This document shows, one piece after another, positions 46,109 to 60,094 of a stretch of DNA of 64,000 nucleotides. Position 1 is the stretch's first letter. Each line of letters starts with the position of its first letter. Under the pieces are notes generated by a model, which searched no databases, was not told the origin of the DNA, and saw only the letters and a list, made by a program, of their open reading frames with translations. The translations under genes and the position numbers were made by a program. Source of the DNA: Rahnella aquatilis CIP 78.65 = ATCC 33071 (GTDB lineage Bacteria; Pseudomonadota; Gammaproteobacteria; Enterobacterales; Enterobacteriaceae); assembly GCF_000241955.1 (NCBI RefSeq), contig NC_016818.1, positions 4,464,001 through 4,528,000 of the forward strand, given 5' to 3'.

Positions 46109-46888
46109 ATGTTAAAAATTGCTGATACCACATTTACGTCGCACCTTTTTACCGGGACGGGAAAATTCGCCAGTCCGGCGTTAATGCAACAAGCGCTTGA
46201 AGCATCCGGCTCTCAGCTGGTGACCATGGCGATGAAACGCGTCGATCTGCGTCGCGGAGGTGATGATATTCTGTCCCCTCTGCAACAGCTCGGCGTCCGT
46301 TTACTGCCCAACACATCGGGTGCTAAAACAGCTGAGGAGGCCATATTTGCTGCACAGCTGGCAAGAGAAGCACTGGGAACCCACTGGGTGAAACTTGAAA
46401 TTCATCCCGACGTAAAATATCTGCTTCCCGATGCCGTTGAAACCTTGAAAGCCGCAGAGATTCTGGTGAAGCAGGGATTTGTTGTTTTGCCATATTGCAG
46501 CGCGGATCCAGTGCTGTGTAAACGTCTGGAAGAAGCGGGCTGCGCCGCAGTGATGCCGCTGGGCGCGCCGATCGGTTCCAATCAGGGGCTGCAAACCCGT
46601 GAGTTTCTGCAAATCATCATCGAGCAGGCACGCATTCCGGTCGTTATTGATGCCGGTATTGGCGCGCCAAGCCAGGCCGCTGAAGCATTGGAAATGGGAG
46701 CCGATGCTGTGCTGGTCAATACGGCGATTGCCATCGCAGGCGATCCGGTCGCCATGGCGACAGCATTCCGGCTGGCGGTTCAGGCCGGTGTAATCGCCCG
46801 TCAAAGCGGCCTGGGCGGCAGACAGCAGCAAGCCAGCGCGTCCAGCCCGCTGACCGGTTTTCTCAATACCTCGCAGGTGTTGTCATGA
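46109..46888 (+). CDS. thiG: Thiazole synthase ThiG
   Basis: Forms the thiazole ring from deoxyxylulose phosphate, dehydroglycine and ThiS-thiocarboxylate. It is 259 residues long (E. coli 256), a TIM barrel with the Schiff-base Lys region [16 protein letters not shown], then [13 protein letters not shown] and [29 protein letters not shown]. It overlaps thiH by 4 bases (ATGA), so ThiG and ThiH, which act as a complex, are translationally coupled. Confidence 0.98.
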   Translation: MLKIADTTFTSHLFTGTGKFASPALMQQALEASGSQLVTMAMKRVDLRRGGDDILSPLQQLGVRLLPNTSGAKTAEEAIFAAQLAREALGTHWVKLEIHPDVKYLLPDAVETLKAAEILVKQGFVVLPYCSADPVLCKRLEEAGCAAVMPLGAPIGSNQGLQTREFLQIIIEQARIPVVIDAGIGAPSQAAEALEMGADAVLVNTAIAIAGDPVAMATAFRLAVQAGVIARQSGLGGRQQQASASSPLTGFLNTSQVLS

Positions 46889-48063
46889 ATAACTTTACGG
46901 ATGTGTGGTCAGCGCTGGACTGGGATGACATTTCCCTGCGCATCAACAGCAAAACATCCCGTGATGTCGAACAGGCGCTCAGCCGCAACAAAATCAGCCG
47001 TGAAGATTTCATGGCATTGATTTCTCCGGCTGCGCAACCTTACCTGGAACCGATGGCGCAACGTGCTCAACAACTCACGCGTCAGCGATTCGGCAATACG
47101 GTGAATTTCTTCGCACCGTTATATTTATCCAATCTTTGCGCCAACGAATGTACCTATTGCGGCTTTTCGATGAGTAATAAAATCAAACGAAAAACGCTGG
47201 ATGAAGATGAAATCAGGCGGGAATGCGAAGCACTGAATGCACTGGGTTTCAAACATTTGTTGCTGGTCACCGGGGAACATAAGGGAAAAGTCGGCATGGA
47301 TTATTTCCGCCGTCATTTCCCGGCGATCAGAAGCCATTTCGATTCGCTGATGATCGAAGTGCAGCCGCTGCAACAGGAAGAATATGCTGAGCTGAAAACG
47401 CTGGGGCTGGATGGCGTGCTGGTTTATCAGGAGACCTATCATGCACCTACCTATGCCTTGCATCATCTTCGCGGGCAGAAACAAGATTTTTTCTGGCGAC
47501 TGGAGACACCGGACCGGCTCGGGCGTGCGGGAATCGATAAAATCGGGCTTGGGGCGCTGTTCGGGCTTTCTGGCAACTGGCGGACTGACAGCTATATGGT
47601 GGCAGAACATTTGTTGTATCTGCAACAAACCTACTGGCAAAGCCGTTATTCGGTGGCATTTCCGAGATTGCGGCCTTGTACCGGCGGTATCGAACCGGCT
47701 TCCCTGTTAGAAGAAAACCAGCTTGTACAACTGATATGTGCCTTCAGGATGCTGGCACCGGATGTCGAGCTTTCATTGTCGACACGTGAATCACCTTACT
47801 TCCGCGATCATGTCATCCCGCTTGCGATCAACACCGTCAGTGCAGGATCCAAAACACAACCCGGTGGTTATGCCGATGATCATCCGGAACTTGAACAATT
47901 TTCCCCGCACGACAACCGTTCACCTCAGCACGTAGCAAACGCGTTAACCCGCGCCGGGCTGCAACCGGTCTGGAAAGACTGGGACAGTTTTTTGGGGCGC
48001 GTCTCGCAGGAAAATGTCGCCGGATGGCAAACAAGTAAACTCTCAGGAATGCAGATTCCATAA
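46885..48063 (+). CDS. thiH: 2-iminoacetate (dehydroglycine) synthase ThiH
   Basis: Radical-SAM enzyme that splits tyrosine to give dehydroglycine for the thiazole ring. The cluster motif CANECTYC has Cys85, Cys89 and Cys92, the same numbering as E. coli. Further blocks are [17 protein letters not shown] and [10 protein letters not shown]. It is 392 residues long, slightly more than E. coli (377), because of a longer C-terminus. Last gene of the operon, convergent with rpoC. Confidence 0.97.
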   Translation: MNNFTDVWSALDWDDISLRINSKTSRDVEQALSRNKISREDFMALISPAAQPYLEPMAQRAQQLTRQRFGNTVNFFAPLYLSNLCANECTYCGFSMSNKIKRKTLDEDEIRRECEALNALGFKHLLLVTGEHKGKVGMDYFRRHFPAIRSHFDSLMIEVQPLQQEEYAELKTLGLDGVLVYQETYHAPTYALHHLRGQKQDFFWRLETPDRLGRAGIDKIGLGALFGLSGNWRTDSYMVAEHLLYLQQTYWQSRYSVAFPRLRPCTGGIEPASLLEENQLVQLICAFRMLAPDVELSLSTRESPYFRDHVIPLAINTVSAGSKTQPGGYADDHPELEQFSPHDNRSPQHVANALTRAGLQPVWKDWDSFLGRVSQENVAGWQTSKLSGMQIP

Positions 48064-48242
48064 AGTAATTTTGCCCCTCGCACCTGCAGGCCAGGAGCAT
48101 TAATGTGCGTTTGCCACTGCACATTCGCAACTGGCCGGCGCCACTCATCCCGGCGCTGCTTCCAAATAGCCGGAACAGGTTATCGTCCAGTTCCCTGTTC
48201 CGGCTCCTCTTTACAAGTCTCTTCCTTTCTCCAATTTCAGGC

Positions 48243-48273
48243 AAAAAAAAACCGCTCCGAAGGAGCGGTTTTA
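48243..48273 (-). terminator. rpoBC operon terminator
   Basis: On the minus strand an 8-bp stem ACCGCTCC with GGAGCGGT, loop TTC, is followed by eight T. It begins about 25 bases after the rpoC stop. The plus strand has few T after it, so it mainly serves rpoC. Confidence 0.93.
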
Positions 48274-48293
48274 TGCGTTTCGACAGAAGACGA

Positions 48294-51200
48294 TTAATCG
48301 TCGCTGTTACCGAAACCTGCGTTCAGCAGTTCAGCCAGGTTAGCCGTTGCTTCATCCGCGCTGACTTGCGGTACAACTGGCACTTCGCCTTGTGCTTTAC
48401 GGCGTGCACGATCCTGATGATAAGCGTAACCGGTACCGGCTGGGATCAGACGGCCAACGATAACGTTCTCTTTCAGGCCACGCAGTTCATCACGTTTACC
48501 CGCAACAGCGGCTTCAGTAAGAACGCGCGTAGTTTCCTGGAACGACGCTGCAGAGATGAAGGATTCGGTTGCCAAAGAGGCTTTGGTGATACCGAGCAGG
48601 TCACGGGTAAAGGTTGCCGTGATTTTGCCTTCAGCTTCCAGCTGACGGTTAGCGATTTTAACGCGAGACATTTCTGCCTGCTCGCCTTCCAGGAAGTCAG
48701 TGCCACCCGCGCTAACGATGGTGCCTTTACGCAACATCTGACGAACGATAACTTCAATGTGTTTATCGTTAATCTTAACGCCTTGCAGACGGTAAACTTC
48801 CTGCACTTCGTTGGTGATGTAGCGGGTAACCGCGTGAACACCACGTAAGCGCAAGATGTCGTGCGGAGACTCAGGACCGTCGGATACGACGTCACCACGT
48901 TCCACAACTTCGCCTTCGAACACGTTCAGCTGACGCCATTTAGGGATCATTTCTTCGTAAGCATCGCTGCCATCCAACGGAGAAATTACCAGACGACGTT
49001 TGCCTTTGGTTTCTTTACCGAAGGAGATGATCCCGCTGATTTCAGCAAGGATTGCAGGCTCTTTCGGACGACGTGCTTCGAACAGGTCAGCAACGCGTGG
49101 CAGACCACCGGTGATGTCCTTGGTACCGCCGGATTCCTGAGGAATACGCGCCAGGGTGTCACCAGAGTGGATCTGAGTACCATCTTCCAGCTGAACAATC
49201 GCTTTACCTGGCAGGAAGTATTGAGCAGGCATATCAGTACCTGGGATCAATACGTCGTCGCCTTTAGCGTCAACGATTTTCAGTGCCGGACGCAGATCTT
49301 TACCGCTACCGGTACGCTCTGCAGAGTCCAGAACAACCAGAGAAGACAAACCGGTCAGGTCGTCGGTCTGGCGGGTAATGGTCTGAGTATCCACCATATC
49401 GGCAAAGCGAATGAAACCACTCACTTCACTGATAACTGGCATTGTGTGCGGATCCCAGTTAGCTACGGTTTCGCCGCCGTTAACAGATGCACCATCACCT
49501 TTGCCCATCACGGAACCGTAAGGCACTTTATAGCTTTCTTTGGTACGACCGAATTCGTCGATCAATTTCAGCTCAGTGTTACGGGAAGTGATAACCAGTT
49601 TGCCGTTAGAGTTGCTAACGTGCTTGTGGTTGCTCAGTTTAATGGTACCGGTGTTCTTAACCTGAATGCTCGATTCTGCTGCCGCACGAGATGCCGCACC
49701 ACCGATGTGGAACGTACGCATCGTCAGCTGGGTACCCGGCTCACCGATGGACTGTGCTGCAATAACACCGATCGCTTCACCTTTGTTGATGATGTGACCA
49801 CGTGCCAGGTCGCGACCGTAGCAGTTTGCACACACACCAAAGTCGGTTTCGCAACTTACGACTGAACGTACTTTCACGCTGTCGACTGAGTTCTCTTCTA
49901 ACAGATCACACGTCTTTTCGTGAAGCAGGGTGTTACGTGGAACCAGAATATCCGCCGTCCCCGGCTTGAGGATATCTTCTGCAGTTACACGACCCAATAC
50001 ACGTTCGCGCAGGGGTTCTTTAACGTCGCCACCTTCGATAACCGGAGTCATCATGATGCCTTCGTGAGTACCACAGTCGTCTTCGGTCACAACCAGATCC
50101 TGCGCCACGTCAACCAGACGACGGGTCAGATAACCGGAGTTAGCCGTTTTAAGTGCGGTATCCGCCAAACCTTTACGAGCACCGTGAGTAGAGATGAAGT
50201 ACTGGAGTACGTTCAGACCTTCACGGAAGTTCGCGGTGATTGGCGTTTCAATGATGGAACCATCCGGCTTAGCCATCAGGCCACGCATACCGGCCAGCTG
50301 ACGAATCTGTGCAGCAGAACCACGCGCACCAGAGTCAGCCATCATAAAGATACTGTTGAAGGAAACCTGCTGTTCAACAACACCGTCACGGTTGACGACG
50401 TCTTCAACAGACAAGTTTTCCATCATTGCCTTAGCAACACGTTCGTTGGCCGCAGCCCAGATGTCGATCACTTTGTTATAGCGTTCGCCAGCAGTGACCA
50501 GACCAGACTGGAACTGTTCCTGGATTTCAGCAACTTCGGTTTCTGCTTCTTCGATGATCTCTGCTTTCTTCGCAGGGATTACCATGTCATCGATACCTAC
50601 AGACGCGCCTGAACGGGCAGCGTAAGCAAAACCGGTGTACATGATCTGGTCAGCAAAAATAACGGTCGGCTTCAGGCCCAAAATGCGGTAACAGGTGTTC
50701 AGCATTTTGGAGATAGCTTTTTTGCCCAGAGGCTGGTTGACGATAGAGAACGGCAGACCTTTTGGCACGATCATCCACAGGATGGCGCGACCGACAGTCG
50801 TGTCGATAATCGACGTCTTGTGCGTAACTTCGCCTTCGGTATTTTTGATCTCTTCGGTGATACGCACTTTGACACGCGCATGCAGAGAGGCCAGACCGCC
50901 GCGATAAATACGCTCAGCTTCTTTAGGACCGGTCAGAACCATGCCTTCGCCTTTGGCGTTAACACAGTCACGGGTCATATAGTACAGACCCAATACAACG
51001 TCCTGAGAAGGAACGATGATTGGCTCGCCGTTCGCAGGTGACAGGATGTTGTTGGTAGACATCATCAACGCACGCGCTTCCAGCTGAGCTTCCAGCGTCA
51101 ACGGTACGTGAACAGCCATCTGGTCACCATCGAAGTCGGCGTTATATGCCGCACAAACCAGCGGGTGCAGCTGAATTGCTTTACCTTCGATCAGAACCGG

Positions 51201-52514
51201 TTCAAATGCCTGGATACCCAAACGGTGCAGGGTTGGTGCACGGTTCAGCAGTACCGGGTGTTCGCGGATAACTTCGTCCAGGATATCCCAAACGACAGCT
51301 TCTTCGCGCTCAACCATTTTCTTCGCGGCTTTGATGGTGGTGGCCAGGCCACGCAGTTCCAGCTTGCCGTAAATGAACGGTTTGAACAGTTCCAGTGCCA
51401 TTTTCTTCGGCAGACCACACTGGTGCAGACGCAGGTATGGACCTACGGTGATAACGGAACGACCCGAGTAGTCGACACGTTTACCCAGCAAGTTCTGACG
51501 GAAACGACCTTGTTTACCTTTAATCATGTCTGCCAGAGATTTCAGCGGACGCTTGTTAGAGCCGGTGATTGCACGACCGCGACGGCCGTTATCCAGCAAA
51601 GCATCTACCGCTTCTTGCAGCATACGTTTTTCGTTACGTACGATGATGTCTGGCGCAGCCAGATCCAGCAGGCGTTTCAGACGGTTGTTACGGTTAATAA
51701 CGCGACGATACAGATCGTTCAGATCCGACGTTGCGAAACGGCCGCCGTCCAACGGAACCAATGGACGCAAGTCTGGTGGCAGTACCGGCAGCACAGTCAG
51801 GATCATCCACTCTGGTTTGTTACCAGACTGAACGAACGCTTCCAGCAGCTTGATACGCTTGGTCAGCTTCTTACGTTTGGTTTCGGAGTTGGTTTCATTC
51901 AACTCTTCACGCAGTTGCTCGCACTCTGCTTCCAGATCCATGTTTTTCAACAGGGCCTGAATAGCTTCCGCACCCATCTTCGCGTCGAACTCATCACCAA
52001 ACTCTTCCAACGCATCCAGATACTGCTCTTCAGTCAGGATCTGGCGTTTTTCGAGGTTAGTCATGCCGCCTTCGATAACCACATAGGATTCGAAGTACAG
52101 AACACGTTCGATGTCACGCAGTGGCATATCCAGCAGCAAACCGATGCGCGATGGCAGCGATTTCAGGAACCAGATGTGTGCAGTCGGGGAAGCCAGTTCG
52201 ATGTGGCCCATACGCTCACGGCGTACTTTAGTCTGGGTCACTTCAACGCCGCACTTCTCGCAGATCACGCCGCGATGTTTTAAACGCTTGTACTTACCGC
52301 ACAGGCATTCGTAGTCTTTTACTGGTCCGAAAATACGGGCACAGAAAAGGCCGTCACGTTCTGGTTTGAACGTACGGTAGTTAATGGTTTCTGGCTTCTT
52401 AACTTCACCAAAAGACCAAGAACGGATCATGTCTGGCGATGCCAGAGCAATTTTGATCGCATCAAACTCTTCGGTCTTAGTTTGCGCTTTCAGAAACTTT
52501 AGTAAGTCTTTCAC
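48294..52514 (-). CDS. rpoC: RNA polymerase beta' subunit RpoC
   Basis: 1406 residues (E. coli 1407), co-linear throughout. The N-terminal zinc-binding site is [20 protein letters not shown]. The catalytic loop NADFDGDQM carries the Mg-binding Asp triad, and a second zinc site is visible as [19 protein letters not shown]. Trigger-loop and bridge-helix segments ([18 protein letters not shown]) are intact. It follows rpoB after 91 bases. Confidence 0.99.
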   Translation of the reverse strand: MKDLLKFLKAQTKTEEFDAIKIALASPDMIRSWSFGEVKKPETINYRTFKPERDGLFCARIFGPVKDYECLCGKYKRLKHRGVICEKCGVEVTQTKVRRERMGHIELASPTAHIWFLKSLPSRIGLLLDMPLRDIERVLYFESYVVIEGGMTNLEKRQILTEEQYLDALEEFGDEFDAKMGAEAIQALLKNMDLEAECEQLREELNETNSETKRKKLTKRIKLLEAFVQSGNKPEWMILTVLPVLPPDLRPLVPLDGGRFATSDLNDLYRRVINRNNRLKRLLDLAAPDIIVRNEKRMLQEAVDALLDNGRRGRAITGSNKRPLKSLADMIKGKQGRFRQNLLGKRVDYSGRSVITVGPYLRLHQCGLPKKMALELFKPFIYGKLELRGLATTIKAAKKMVEREEAVVWDILDEVIREHPVLLNRAPTLHRLGIQAFEPVLIEGKAIQLHPLVCAAYNADFDGDQMAVHVPLTLEAQLEARALMMSTNNILSPANGEPIIVPSQDVVLGLYYMTRDCVNAKGEGMVLTGPKEAERIYRGGLASLHARVKVRITEEIKNTEGEVTHKTSIIDTTVGRAILWMIVPKGLPFSIVNQPLGKKAISKMLNTCYRILGLKPTVIFADQIMYTGFAYAARSGASVGIDDMVIPAKKAEIIEEAETEVAEIQEQFQSGLVTAGERYNKVIDIWAAANERVAKAMMENLSVEDVVNRDGVVEQQVSFNSIFMMADSGARGSAAQIRQLAGMRGLMAKPDGSIIETPITANFREGLNVLQYFISTHGARKGLADTALKTANSGYLTRRLVDVAQDLVVTEDDCGTHEGIMMTPVIEGGDVKEPLRERVLGRVTAEDILKPGTADILVPRNTLLHEKTCDLLEENSVDSVKVRSVVSCETDFGVCANCYGRDLARGHIINKGEAIGVIAAQSIGEPGTQLTMRTFHIGGAASRAAAESSIQVKNTGTIKLSNHKHVSNSNGKLVITSRNTELKLIDEFGRTKESYKVPYGSVMGKGDGASVNGGETVANWDPHTMPVISEVSGFIRFADMVDTQTITRQTDDLTGLSSLVVLDSAERTGSGKDLRPALKIVDAKGDDVLIPGTDMPAQYFLPGKAIVQLEDGTQIHSGDTLARIPQESGGTKDITGGLPRVADLFEARRPKEPAILAEISGIISFGKETKGKRRLVISPLDGSDAYEEMIPKWRQLNVFEGEVVERGDVVSDGPESPHDILRLRGVHAVTRYITNEVQEVYRLQGVKINDKHIEVIVRQMLRKGTIVSAGGTDFLEGEQAEMSRVKIANRQLEAEGKITATFTRDLLGITKASLATESFISAASFQETTRVLTEAAVAGKRDELRGLKENVIVGRLIPAGTGYAYHQDRARRKAQGEVPVVPQVSADEATANLAELLNAGFGNSDD

Positions 52515-52605
52515 GGATTGGCTCCCGTCGGGTTAGACCTGTTAGGCACCTGGTCTGTATTGATTAACAGGCAGGTGCCCCTGTGATCAGTGCGAATTCG
52601 AGTAC

Positions 52606-55600
52606 TTACTCGTCTTCCAGCTCGATGTTGATACCCAGAGAACGGATTTCTTTCAACAGTACGTTGAAGGATTCCGGCATGCCTGGTTCCATACGATGAT
52701 CGCCATCTACGATGTTTTTATACATCTTAGTACGGCCGTTCACGTCATCGGACTTAACAGTCAGCATTTCCTGCAGGGTATACGCGGCACCGTATGCTTC
52801 CAGTGCCCACACTTCCATCTCACCGAAGCGCTGACCACCGAACTGAGCTTTACCACCCAGCGGCTGCTGAGTAACAAGGCTGTAAGAACCGGTAGAACGC
52901 GCGTGCATCTTATCGTCAACAAGGTGGTTCAGTTTCAGCATGTACATATAGCCGACGGTAACCTGACGCTCGAATTGCTCGCCGGTACGGCCGTCAAACA
53001 GTGTGATCTGGCCAGAGGTTGGGATTCCGCCCATTTCAAGCAGTTGCTTGATCTCTGTCTCTTTCGCACCGTCGAAGACTGGTGTTGCGATTGGCATACC
53101 TTTTTTCAGGTTCTCAGCCAGACGCAGTACTTCGTCATCGGTAAAGGTGTTCAGATCCACTTTCTGACGTACGTCGTCGCCCAGATCATAGGCACGCTGG
53201 ATGAACTCGCGCAGCTTAGAAACTTCTTCCTGTTTCTTCAGCATGGCATTGATTTTTTCACCAATACCTTTCGCGGCCATACCCAGGTGGGTTTCCAAAA
53301 TCTGACCAATGTTCATACGTGATGGAACGCCCAGCGGGTTCAGTACGATATCAACAGGTGTCCCGTTTTCATCGTAAGGCATATCTTCGATCGGGTTGAT
53401 CTTGGAGATAACACCTTTGTTACCGTGGCGGCCTGCCATCTTGTCACCAGGCTGGATTTGACGTTTAACGGCCAAATACACTTTAACGATTTTCAGCACA
53501 CCAGGTGCCAGGTCATCGCCCTGAGTGATTTTACGACGCTTAGCTTCGAGTTTTTTCTCAAACTCGGATTTCAGTTCGTCGTACTGTTCAGCAAGCTGTT
53601 CCAACTGATTCTGTTTGTCTTCGTCAGTCAGTGACAGTTCTAACCAACGATCGCGAGGCAATTTGCCCAACTTGTCAGCTTCAACACCGCCAGCAACCAG
53701 CGCAGACTGGATACGTGCAAACAGACCGGCTTCCAGGATCTGCAGCTCTTCAGTCAGGTCTTTCTTAGCCTGCTTCAGCTGCATCTCTTCGATTTCCAAC
53801 GCACGCTTGTCTTTTTCCACGCCATCGCGGGTGAAGACTTGCACGTCGATAACCGTACCGGAAACGCCGTTTGGTACACGCAGAGAAGAGTCTTTAACAT
53901 CAGATGCTTTCTCACCGAAGATCGCACGCAGCAGTTTCTCTTCTGGCGTCAGCTGGGTTTCGCCTTTAGGCGTTACCTTACCCACCAGAATGTCACCACC
54001 GGTCACTTCAGCACCGATATAAACGATACCGGATTCATCCAGTTTGGAGAGCGCAGCTTCACCCACGTTAGGGATGTCAGCGGTGATCTCTTCAGGCCCT
54101 AACTTGGTGTCACGGGACACACATGCCAGTTCCTGGATATGGATGGTGGTGAAGCGGTCTTCCTGCACAACACGTTCGGAGACCAGGATGGAGTCTTCGA
54201 AGTTGTAACCGTTCCAGGGCATGAACGCGACACGCATGTTCTGACCCAGAGCCAGTTCGCCCAGATCTGTTGACGGACCATCTGCCAGCACGTCGCCGCG
54301 CTCGATAGGTTCGCCCAGATTCACACACGGCATCTGGTTGATGCAGGTGTTCTGGTTAGAACGGGTGTATTTGGTCAGGTTATAAATGTCGATACCTGCT
54401 TCGCCCGGGTACATCTCTTCTTCGTTAACACGAATAACGATACGGGATGCATCCACGTACTGAACAATACCGCCACGTTTGGCTACGGCAGTCACACCGG
54501 AGTCAACCGCTACAGCACGTTCCATACCAGTACCTACCAGCGGCTTATCAGCGCGCAGGGTCGGAACTGCCTGACGTTGCATGTTCGCACCCATCAATGC
54601 ACGGTTGGCGTCATCGTGTTCCAGGAATGGAATCAGTGAAGCACCAACGGATACCACCTGCTGGGTAGAAACGTCCATGTAGTCAACCTGATCGCGGCTA
54701 AACAGGCTTGATTCGCCTTTGCTACGACAAGTGACCAGGTCTTCAATGAAGCGCCCTTCTTCGTCCAGGTTGGAGTTCGCCTGAGCGATAACGAAGTTGC
54801 CTTCTTCAATAGCAGACAGATAGTTGATTTCATCAGTCACCAGACCATCACGTACGCGACGGTAAGGGGTTTCCAGGAAACCGTACTCATTGGTCTGTGC
54901 ATAAACAGACAAGGAGTTGATCAGACCGATGTTTGGACCTTCTGGCGTTTCGATTGGACATACGCGACCGTAGTGAGTCGGGTGTACGTCTCGAACTTCA
55001 AAGCCAGCACGTTCACGGGTCAAACCGCCCGGGCCCAATGCAGAGATACGACGCTTGTGCGTGATCTCAGACAACGGGTTGTTCTGGTCCATAAATTGTG
55101 ACAGCTGGCTTGAGCCGAAGAATTCTTTCACCGCAGCCGAAATCGGCTTAGCGTTGATCATATCCTGAGGCATCAGCGTGTCGAGGTCGCCCAGAGACAG
55201 ACGCTCTTTAACAGCACGCTCAACACGAACCAGACCTACACGGAATTGGTTTTCAGCCATTTCGCCGACGGAACGAATACGACGGTTGCCCAAGTGGTCG
55301 ATATCATCCACTTCGCCCTGGCCGTTACGAATGCCGATCAGCTTTTTCATTACCTGAATGATGTCGTCTTTGCTCAGGATACCTGAGCCTTCGATTTCAT
55401 CACGCAGCAGAGAACGGTTGAACTTCATACGACCTACAGCAGACAGGTCGTAACGATCTTCAGAGAAGAACAGGTTCTCAAACAGGCTTTCCGCCGCTTC
55501 ACGCGTTGGTGGCTCACCAGGACGCATCATTCGGTAGATCTCAACCAGTGCGCTCAAGCGATCGCTGGTTGGGTCGACGCGAATGGTCTCGGACATGTAC

Positions 55601-56634
55601 GCGCCATGATCGAGGTCGTTGGTGAACAGCGTTTCAATGGTTTTGTGACCGGACTGGCTCAGTTTCGCCAGCAGATCCAGAGACAATTCCATGTTAGCAG
55701 GGACGATCAGCTCACCGGTATTGGTGTCGATGTAGTCTTTAGAGACCACTTTCCCTGCGATGTACTCAACAGGAACTTCGATGCGCTGAATTTCGTCTTT
55801 TTCAAGCTGACGAATATGACGGGCAGTGATGCGGCGGCCTTTTTCTACATAGACTTTGCCGTCAGCTTCGATATCAAAGGAAGCTGTTTCACCGCGCAGG
55901 CGCTCAGGTACCAGTTCCATTTGCAACTTGTTGTCGCGGATCTGGTAAGTCACCTTGTCAAAGAACAGGTCAAGGATCTGTTCAGTCGTGTAATTTAATG
56001 CACGCAGAATGATGGTCGCAGGCAATTTACGGCGACGGTCAATACGTACAAACAGGTTGTCTTTCGGGTCAAACTCGAAATCCAACCATGAACCGCGGTA
56101 AGGAATGATACGTGCGTTATAAAGCACTTTACCCGATGAGTGGGTTTTACCCTTATCGCTGTCGAAGAATACGCCCGGACTACGGTGCAGCTGAGATACG
56201 ATAACCCTCTCAGTACCGTTAATCACAAAGGTACCATTTTCGGTCATGAGCGGAATTTCGCCCATATAGACTTCTTGTTCCTTGATGTCTTTGACCGTAC
56301 CTTCTGGTGCTTCGCGTTCGTAGATCACCAGGCGCAGTTTCACGCGCAGTGGCGCGGAGAACGTCACACCACGGATCTGGCATTCTTTAACGTCGAATAC
56401 AGGCTCACCAAGACGGTAGCTAACGTATTGCAGCTCAGAGTTACCGCTGTAACTCTTGATAGGGAATACAGAACGGAATGCAGCTTCCAGACCGTACTGG
56501 CCTTCCGGATCTTGCTCGATAAACTTCTGGAACGAGTCAAGCTGGATAGAAAGGAGATATGGAATGTCCAAAACTTGTGGACGTTTACCAAAATCCTTAC
56601 GAATGCGTTTTTTCTCGGTATAGGAGTAAACCAT
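52606..56634 (-). CDS. rpoB: RNA polymerase beta subunit RpoB
   Basis: 1342 residues, the E. coli length. The rifampicin-binding cluster is wild type in appearance: [22 protein letters not shown] and the following [26 protein letters not shown]-terminal blocks that contact the active site ([15 protein letters not shown]) are present. Transcribed from the rplKAJL promoters, partly limited by the attenuator at 56901-56926. Confidence 0.99.
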   Translation of the reverse strand: MVYSYTEKKRIRKDFGKRPQVLDIPYLLSIQLDSFQKFIEQDPEGQYGLEAAFRSVFPIKSYSGNSELQYVSYRLGEPVFDVKECQIRGVTFSAPLRVKLRLVIYEREAPEGTVKDIKEQEVYMGEIPLMTENGTFVINGTERVIVSQLHRSPGVFFDSDKGKTHSSGKVLYNARIIPYRGSWLDFEFDPKDNLFVRIDRRRKLPATIILRALNYTTEQILDLFFDKVTYQIRDNKLQMELVPERLRGETASFDIEADGKVYVEKGRRITARHIRQLEKDEIQRIEVPVEYIAGKVVSKDYIDTNTGELIVPANMELSLDLLAKLSQSGHKTIETLFTNDLDHGAYMSETIRVDPTSDRLSALVEIYRMMRPGEPPTREAAESLFENLFFSEDRYDLSAVGRMKFNRSLLRDEIEGSGILSKDDIIQVMKKLIGIRNGQGEVDDIDHLGNRRIRSVGEMAENQFRVGLVRVERAVKERLSLGDLDTLMPQDMINAKPISAAVKEFFGSSQLSQFMDQNNPLSEITHKRRISALGPGGLTRERAGFEVRDVHPTHYGRVCPIETPEGPNIGLINSLSVYAQTNEYGFLETPYRRVRDGLVTDEINYLSAIEEGNFVIAQANSNLDEEGRFIEDLVTCRSKGESSLFSRDQVDYMDVSTQQVVSVGASLIPFLEHDDANRALMGANMQRQAVPTLRADKPLVGTGMERAVAVDSGVTAVAKRGGIVQYVDASRIVIRVNEEEMYPGEAGIDIYNLTKYTRSNQNTCINQMPCVNLGEPIERGDVLADGPSTDLGELALGQNMRVAFMPWNGYNFEDSILVSERVVQEDRFTTIHIQELACVSRDTKLGPEEITADIPNVGEAALSKLDESGIVYIGAEVTGGDILVGKVTPKGETQLTPEEKLLRAIFGEKASDVKDSSLRVPNGVSGTVIDVQVFTRDGVEKDKRALEIEEMQLKQAKKDLTEELQILEAGLFARIQSALVAGGVEADKLGKLPRDRWLELSLTDEDKQNQLEQLAEQYDELKSEFEKKLEAKRRKITQGDDLAPGVLKIVKVYLAVKRQIQPGDKMAGRHGNKGVISKINPIEDMPYDENGTPVDIVLNPLGVPSRMNIGQILETHLGMAAKGIGEKINAMLKKQEEVSKLREFIQRAYDLGDDVRQKVDLNTFTDDEVLRLAENLKKGMPIATPVFDGAKETEIKQLLEMGGIPTSGQITLFDGRTGEQFERQVTVGYMYMLKLNHLVDDKMHARSTGSYSLVTQQPLGGKAQFGGQRFGEMEVWALEAYGAAYTLQEMLTVKSDDVNGRTKMYKNIVDGDHRMEPGMPESFNVLLKEIRSLGINIELEDE

Positions 56635-56966
56635 AGGGTTCCTCAGCTCGCTGATCAGTGACCCAATCTTGTCTGCCCTGAGAAGGACAGTTCATGCAAC
56701 ACCGTTTATGTCGACCGGAAAGCAGAAACGCTTCCCGCAATATCTGTTTTCTACCACTCTTAAATCATTTCGTTGTGCGTTATCTGTAGATGAGCTACAG
56801 CAAGAGGCAACAATATATTAAGGCGTCTATAGAAAGAGATATTAGAGTAGTTCAGTGCTCAAACAGTGTGAAACACCACTGACACTCTATAGCGCAAAAA
56901 GGCTGGTGACTAAAAAGTCACCAGCCATCAGTCTGTTAGGACAGACTGCACTCCGGGAAGTTAAAC
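56635..56966 (-). promoter_or_regulatory. rplL-rpoB intergenic region
   Basis: This 332-base leader of rpoB holds the attenuator hairpin near its upstream end and an A+T-rich stretch around 56800-56860. In E. coli the same interval holds an RNase III processing site. No coding frame is supported. Confidence 0.7.
56901..56926 (-). terminator. rplL-rpoB transcription attenuator
   Basis: A perfect 11-bp stem GGCTGGTGACT with AGTCACCAGCC has a 4-base loop and is followed by five T on the minus strand. It lies 40 bases after the rplL stop. In E. coli an attenuator here lets only part of the transcripts enter rpoBC, setting the ribosomal protein to polymerase ratio. Confidence 0.88.
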
Positions 56967-57332
56967 TTACTTAACTTCAACAGAAGCACCAGCTTCTTCC
57001 AGAGATTTTTTCAGAGCTTCAGCGTCGTCTTTGCTGATGCCTTCTTTCAGAGCTGCTGGAGCAGACTCAACCAGGTCTTTCGCTTCTTTCAGACCCAGGC
57101 CAGTCGCGGTGCGAACAGCTTTGATAACTGCAACTTTGTTCGCGCCAACAGCGGCCAGAACAACGTCGAACTCAGTTTTTTCTTCAACAGCTTCAGCAGC
57201 AGCAGCAGGACCTGCAACAGCAGCAGCAGCAGAAACGCCGAATTTTTCTTCCATAGCGGAGATCAGTTCAACGATTTCCATTACAGACAGAGCTGCAACG
57301 CCTTCAATGATTTGTTCTTTAGTGATTGACAT
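56967..57332 (-). CDS. rplL: 50S ribosomal protein L7/L12
   Basis: 121-residue stalk protein, with an N-terminal dimerisation helix, the Ala-rich hinge ([18 protein letters not shown]) and the C-terminal factor-binding domain ([20 protein letters not shown]). Four copies bind each L10. It lies 66 bases after rplJ. Confidence 0.99.
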   Translation of the reverse strand: MSITKEQIIEGVAALSVMEIVELISAMEEKFGVSAAAAVAGPAAAAEAVEEKTEFDVVLAAVGANKVAVIKAVRTATGLGLKEAKDLVESAPAALKEGISKDDAEALKKSLEEAGASVEVK

Positions 57333-57398
57333 TTCAAGTGTTCCTAGAATTCAGAAATAGTTTATACGTAAGCAAATGAACGAGATAAAAAAGGCTGA

Positions 57399-57896
57399 TT
57401 AAGCAGCTTCTTTCTGATCGCGTACAGCAGCCAGAGTGCGAACCAATTTGCCTGCAGAGGCTTCTTTCATGGTTGCCATCAGGCGTGCGATTGCTTCTTC
57501 GTAAGTAGGCAGAGTTGCCAAGCGGTCAATTTGAGCCGCAGAGATAAACTCACCTTCAAAGGCCGCAGCTTTAACCTCAAATTTTGCATTCGCTTTAGCG
57601 AAATCTTTGAACAGACGGGCAGCAGCGCCTGGGTGTTCAGTAGAGAATGCAATCAAGGTTGGACCGACAAACGTGTCTTTCAGGCACTCAAACTGAGTAC
57701 CTTCTACGACGCGACGCATCAAGGTGTTGCGAACAACACGCATGTAAACGCCAGCTTCACGACCTGCTTTACGCAGTTCAGTCATTTTATCTACGGTAAC
57801 GCCACGGGAATCCGCAACAACCGCAGACAGCGCGCCTTTGGCTACTTCGATGACTTCAGCAACAATCGCTTGTTTGTCTTGAAGATTTAATGCCAT
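57399..57896 (-). CDS. rplJ: 50S ribosomal protein L10
   Basis: 165 residues, as in E. coli; begins [15 protein letters not shown] and carries the L12-binding C-terminal helix. L10 in complex with L12 represses its own mRNA by binding the long leader upstream. Confidence 0.99.
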   Translation of the reverse strand: MALNLQDKQAIVAEVIEVAKGALSAVVADSRGVTVDKMTELRKAGREAGVYMRVVRNTLMRRVVEGTQFECLKDTFVGPTLIAFSTEHPGAAARLFKDFAKANAKFEVKAAAFEGEFISAAQIDRLATLPTYEEAIARLMATMKEASAGKLVRTLAAVRDQKEAA

Positions 57897-58176
57897 TAGC
57901 TTTTTGCTCCTGGATTTAGCCGGGGAAAATCCCCGGAACTCACATCACTTGTTATCGAGAATCGATATCAAGCGTTCAAACACGGTGAGCAGAGAATCCA
58001 GCAAAGACAAATCTTAATTCTTTATAAAAAAGACAAAGAAATATTTTCTTCAGGCTCTGTCACCGTCTACGCAGGAAGGATTAAGCCCCTTTCAGGGCAC
58101 CTGCGGTCTTGGACGGAGGTCTGGATAGGCCAGACTCCAACCGAAAATTCTTGGTTTCGCATTTACGAAACAACGG
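57897..58176 (-). promoter_or_regulatory. L10 leader (autogenous rplJL control RNA)
   Basis: A long untranslated leader precedes rplJ. It contains the conserved structured block GGTTGGAGTCTGGCCTATCC...AGACCTCCGTCCAAGACCGC, with CCTGAAAGGGG further on (minus strand, about 58075-58145). This matches the L10(L7/L12) binding region of E. coli, where binding blocks rplJ translation. Confidence 0.85.
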
Positions 58177-58183
58177 GCCATAG

Positions 58184-58212
58184 ATTCTAGACAAATCTAT
58201 CGCCCGCGTAAA
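58184..58212 (-). promoter_or_regulatory. rplJ (P_L10) promoter
   Basis: Minus strand TTTACG (58207-58212), a 17-base spacer and TAGAAT (58184-58189) immediately after rplA. It would start the rplJ leader. Confidence 0.7.
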
Positions 58213-58233
58213 GCGATAAACGTCAGCAGTTAA

Positions 58234-58938
<705 letters not shown>

Positions 58939-58941
58939 TTA

Positions 58942-59403
<462 letters not shown>

Positions 59404-59478
59404 TTAAAGAGGCTCCCCGTTGTTTGCAGAACTTTTGTTCTTACGTTTTACGTGCAGAGGCTGCACATAAAAACAAAA

Positions 59479-59515
59479 GGCGCGAAATTATAGTTCAATT
59501 TCGCGCCTTGTACAA
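59479..59515 (-). promoter_or_regulatory. Overlapping nusG terminator and rplK (P_L11) promoter
   Basis: Minus strand: TTGTAC (59510-59515), 17-base spacer, TATAAT (59487-59492). The spacer and -10 lie inside a perfect 11-bp hairpin GGCGCGAAATT with AATTTCGCGCC (loop 7) that is followed by TTTTGTTTTT. The same DNA therefore looks like both the secE-nusG terminator and the rplK promoter. Confidence 0.85.
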
Positions 59516-59548
59516 CATCTGTTCTTATGAATATAGAGAACGTTGTTG

Positions 59549-60094
59549 TTAACCTTTTTCAACCTGACCGAAGTCCAGTTCAACCGGTGTTGCACGGCCA
59601 AAGATGGAAACAGACACTTTCAGGCGACTTTTCTCGTAATCAACTTCTTCGACCACACCATTGAAGTCCGCAAACGGGCCGTCATTAACACGCACCAGTT
59701 CACCTGGTTCGAACAACGTTTTAGGACGTGGCTTATCACCTACTTGTTGCAGGCGATTCATGATCGCATCAACTTCTTTATCGCTGATTGGAGCAGGACG
59801 ATCTGACGTTCCGCCAATGAAGCCCATAACACGAGGAACGCTGCGAACTAAGTGCCAGCTGGCGTCATTCATCACCATCTGTACCAGCACATAACCAGGG
59901 AAGAATTTACGTTCGCTTTTACGGCGCAGCCCACCACGAATCTCAACCACTTCTTCGGTTGGAACCATGACTTCACCAAACAGTTCTTCCATGTCATGTA
60001 ATTTGATGTGCTCACGCAGCGATTGCGCTACGCGGCCTTCAAAGCCAGAAAACGCCTGAACGACGTACCAACGTTTTTTAGGTGCTTCAGACAT
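59549..60094 (-). CDS. nusG: Transcription termination/antitermination factor NusG
   Basis: 181 residues, as in E. coli. NGN domain ([19 protein letters not shown] to about residue 115, with FPGYVLVQM) followed by a KOW domain ([24 protein letters not shown]). It links RNA polymerase to Rho or to ribosomal S10. It starts at the base after the secE stop. Confidence 0.99.
   Translation of the reverse strand: MSEAPKKRWYVVQAFSGFEGRVAQSLREHIKLHDMEELFGEVMVPTEEVVEIRGGLRRKSERKFFPGYVLVQMVMNDASWHLVRSVPRVMGFIGGTSDRPAPISDKEVDAIMNRLQQVGDKPRPKTLFEPGELVRVNDGPFADFNGVVEEVDYEKSRLKVSVSIFGRATPVELDFGQVEKG

Noticed and set aside
48861..49865. Long open frame antisense to rpoC (334 codons), and similar long frames at 51108-52283 (rpoC) and 4538-5314 (pgi)
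   Set aside because: They lie opposite highly conserved genes, have His/Phe/Gln-rich composition typical of antisense codon shadows, and resemble no known family.
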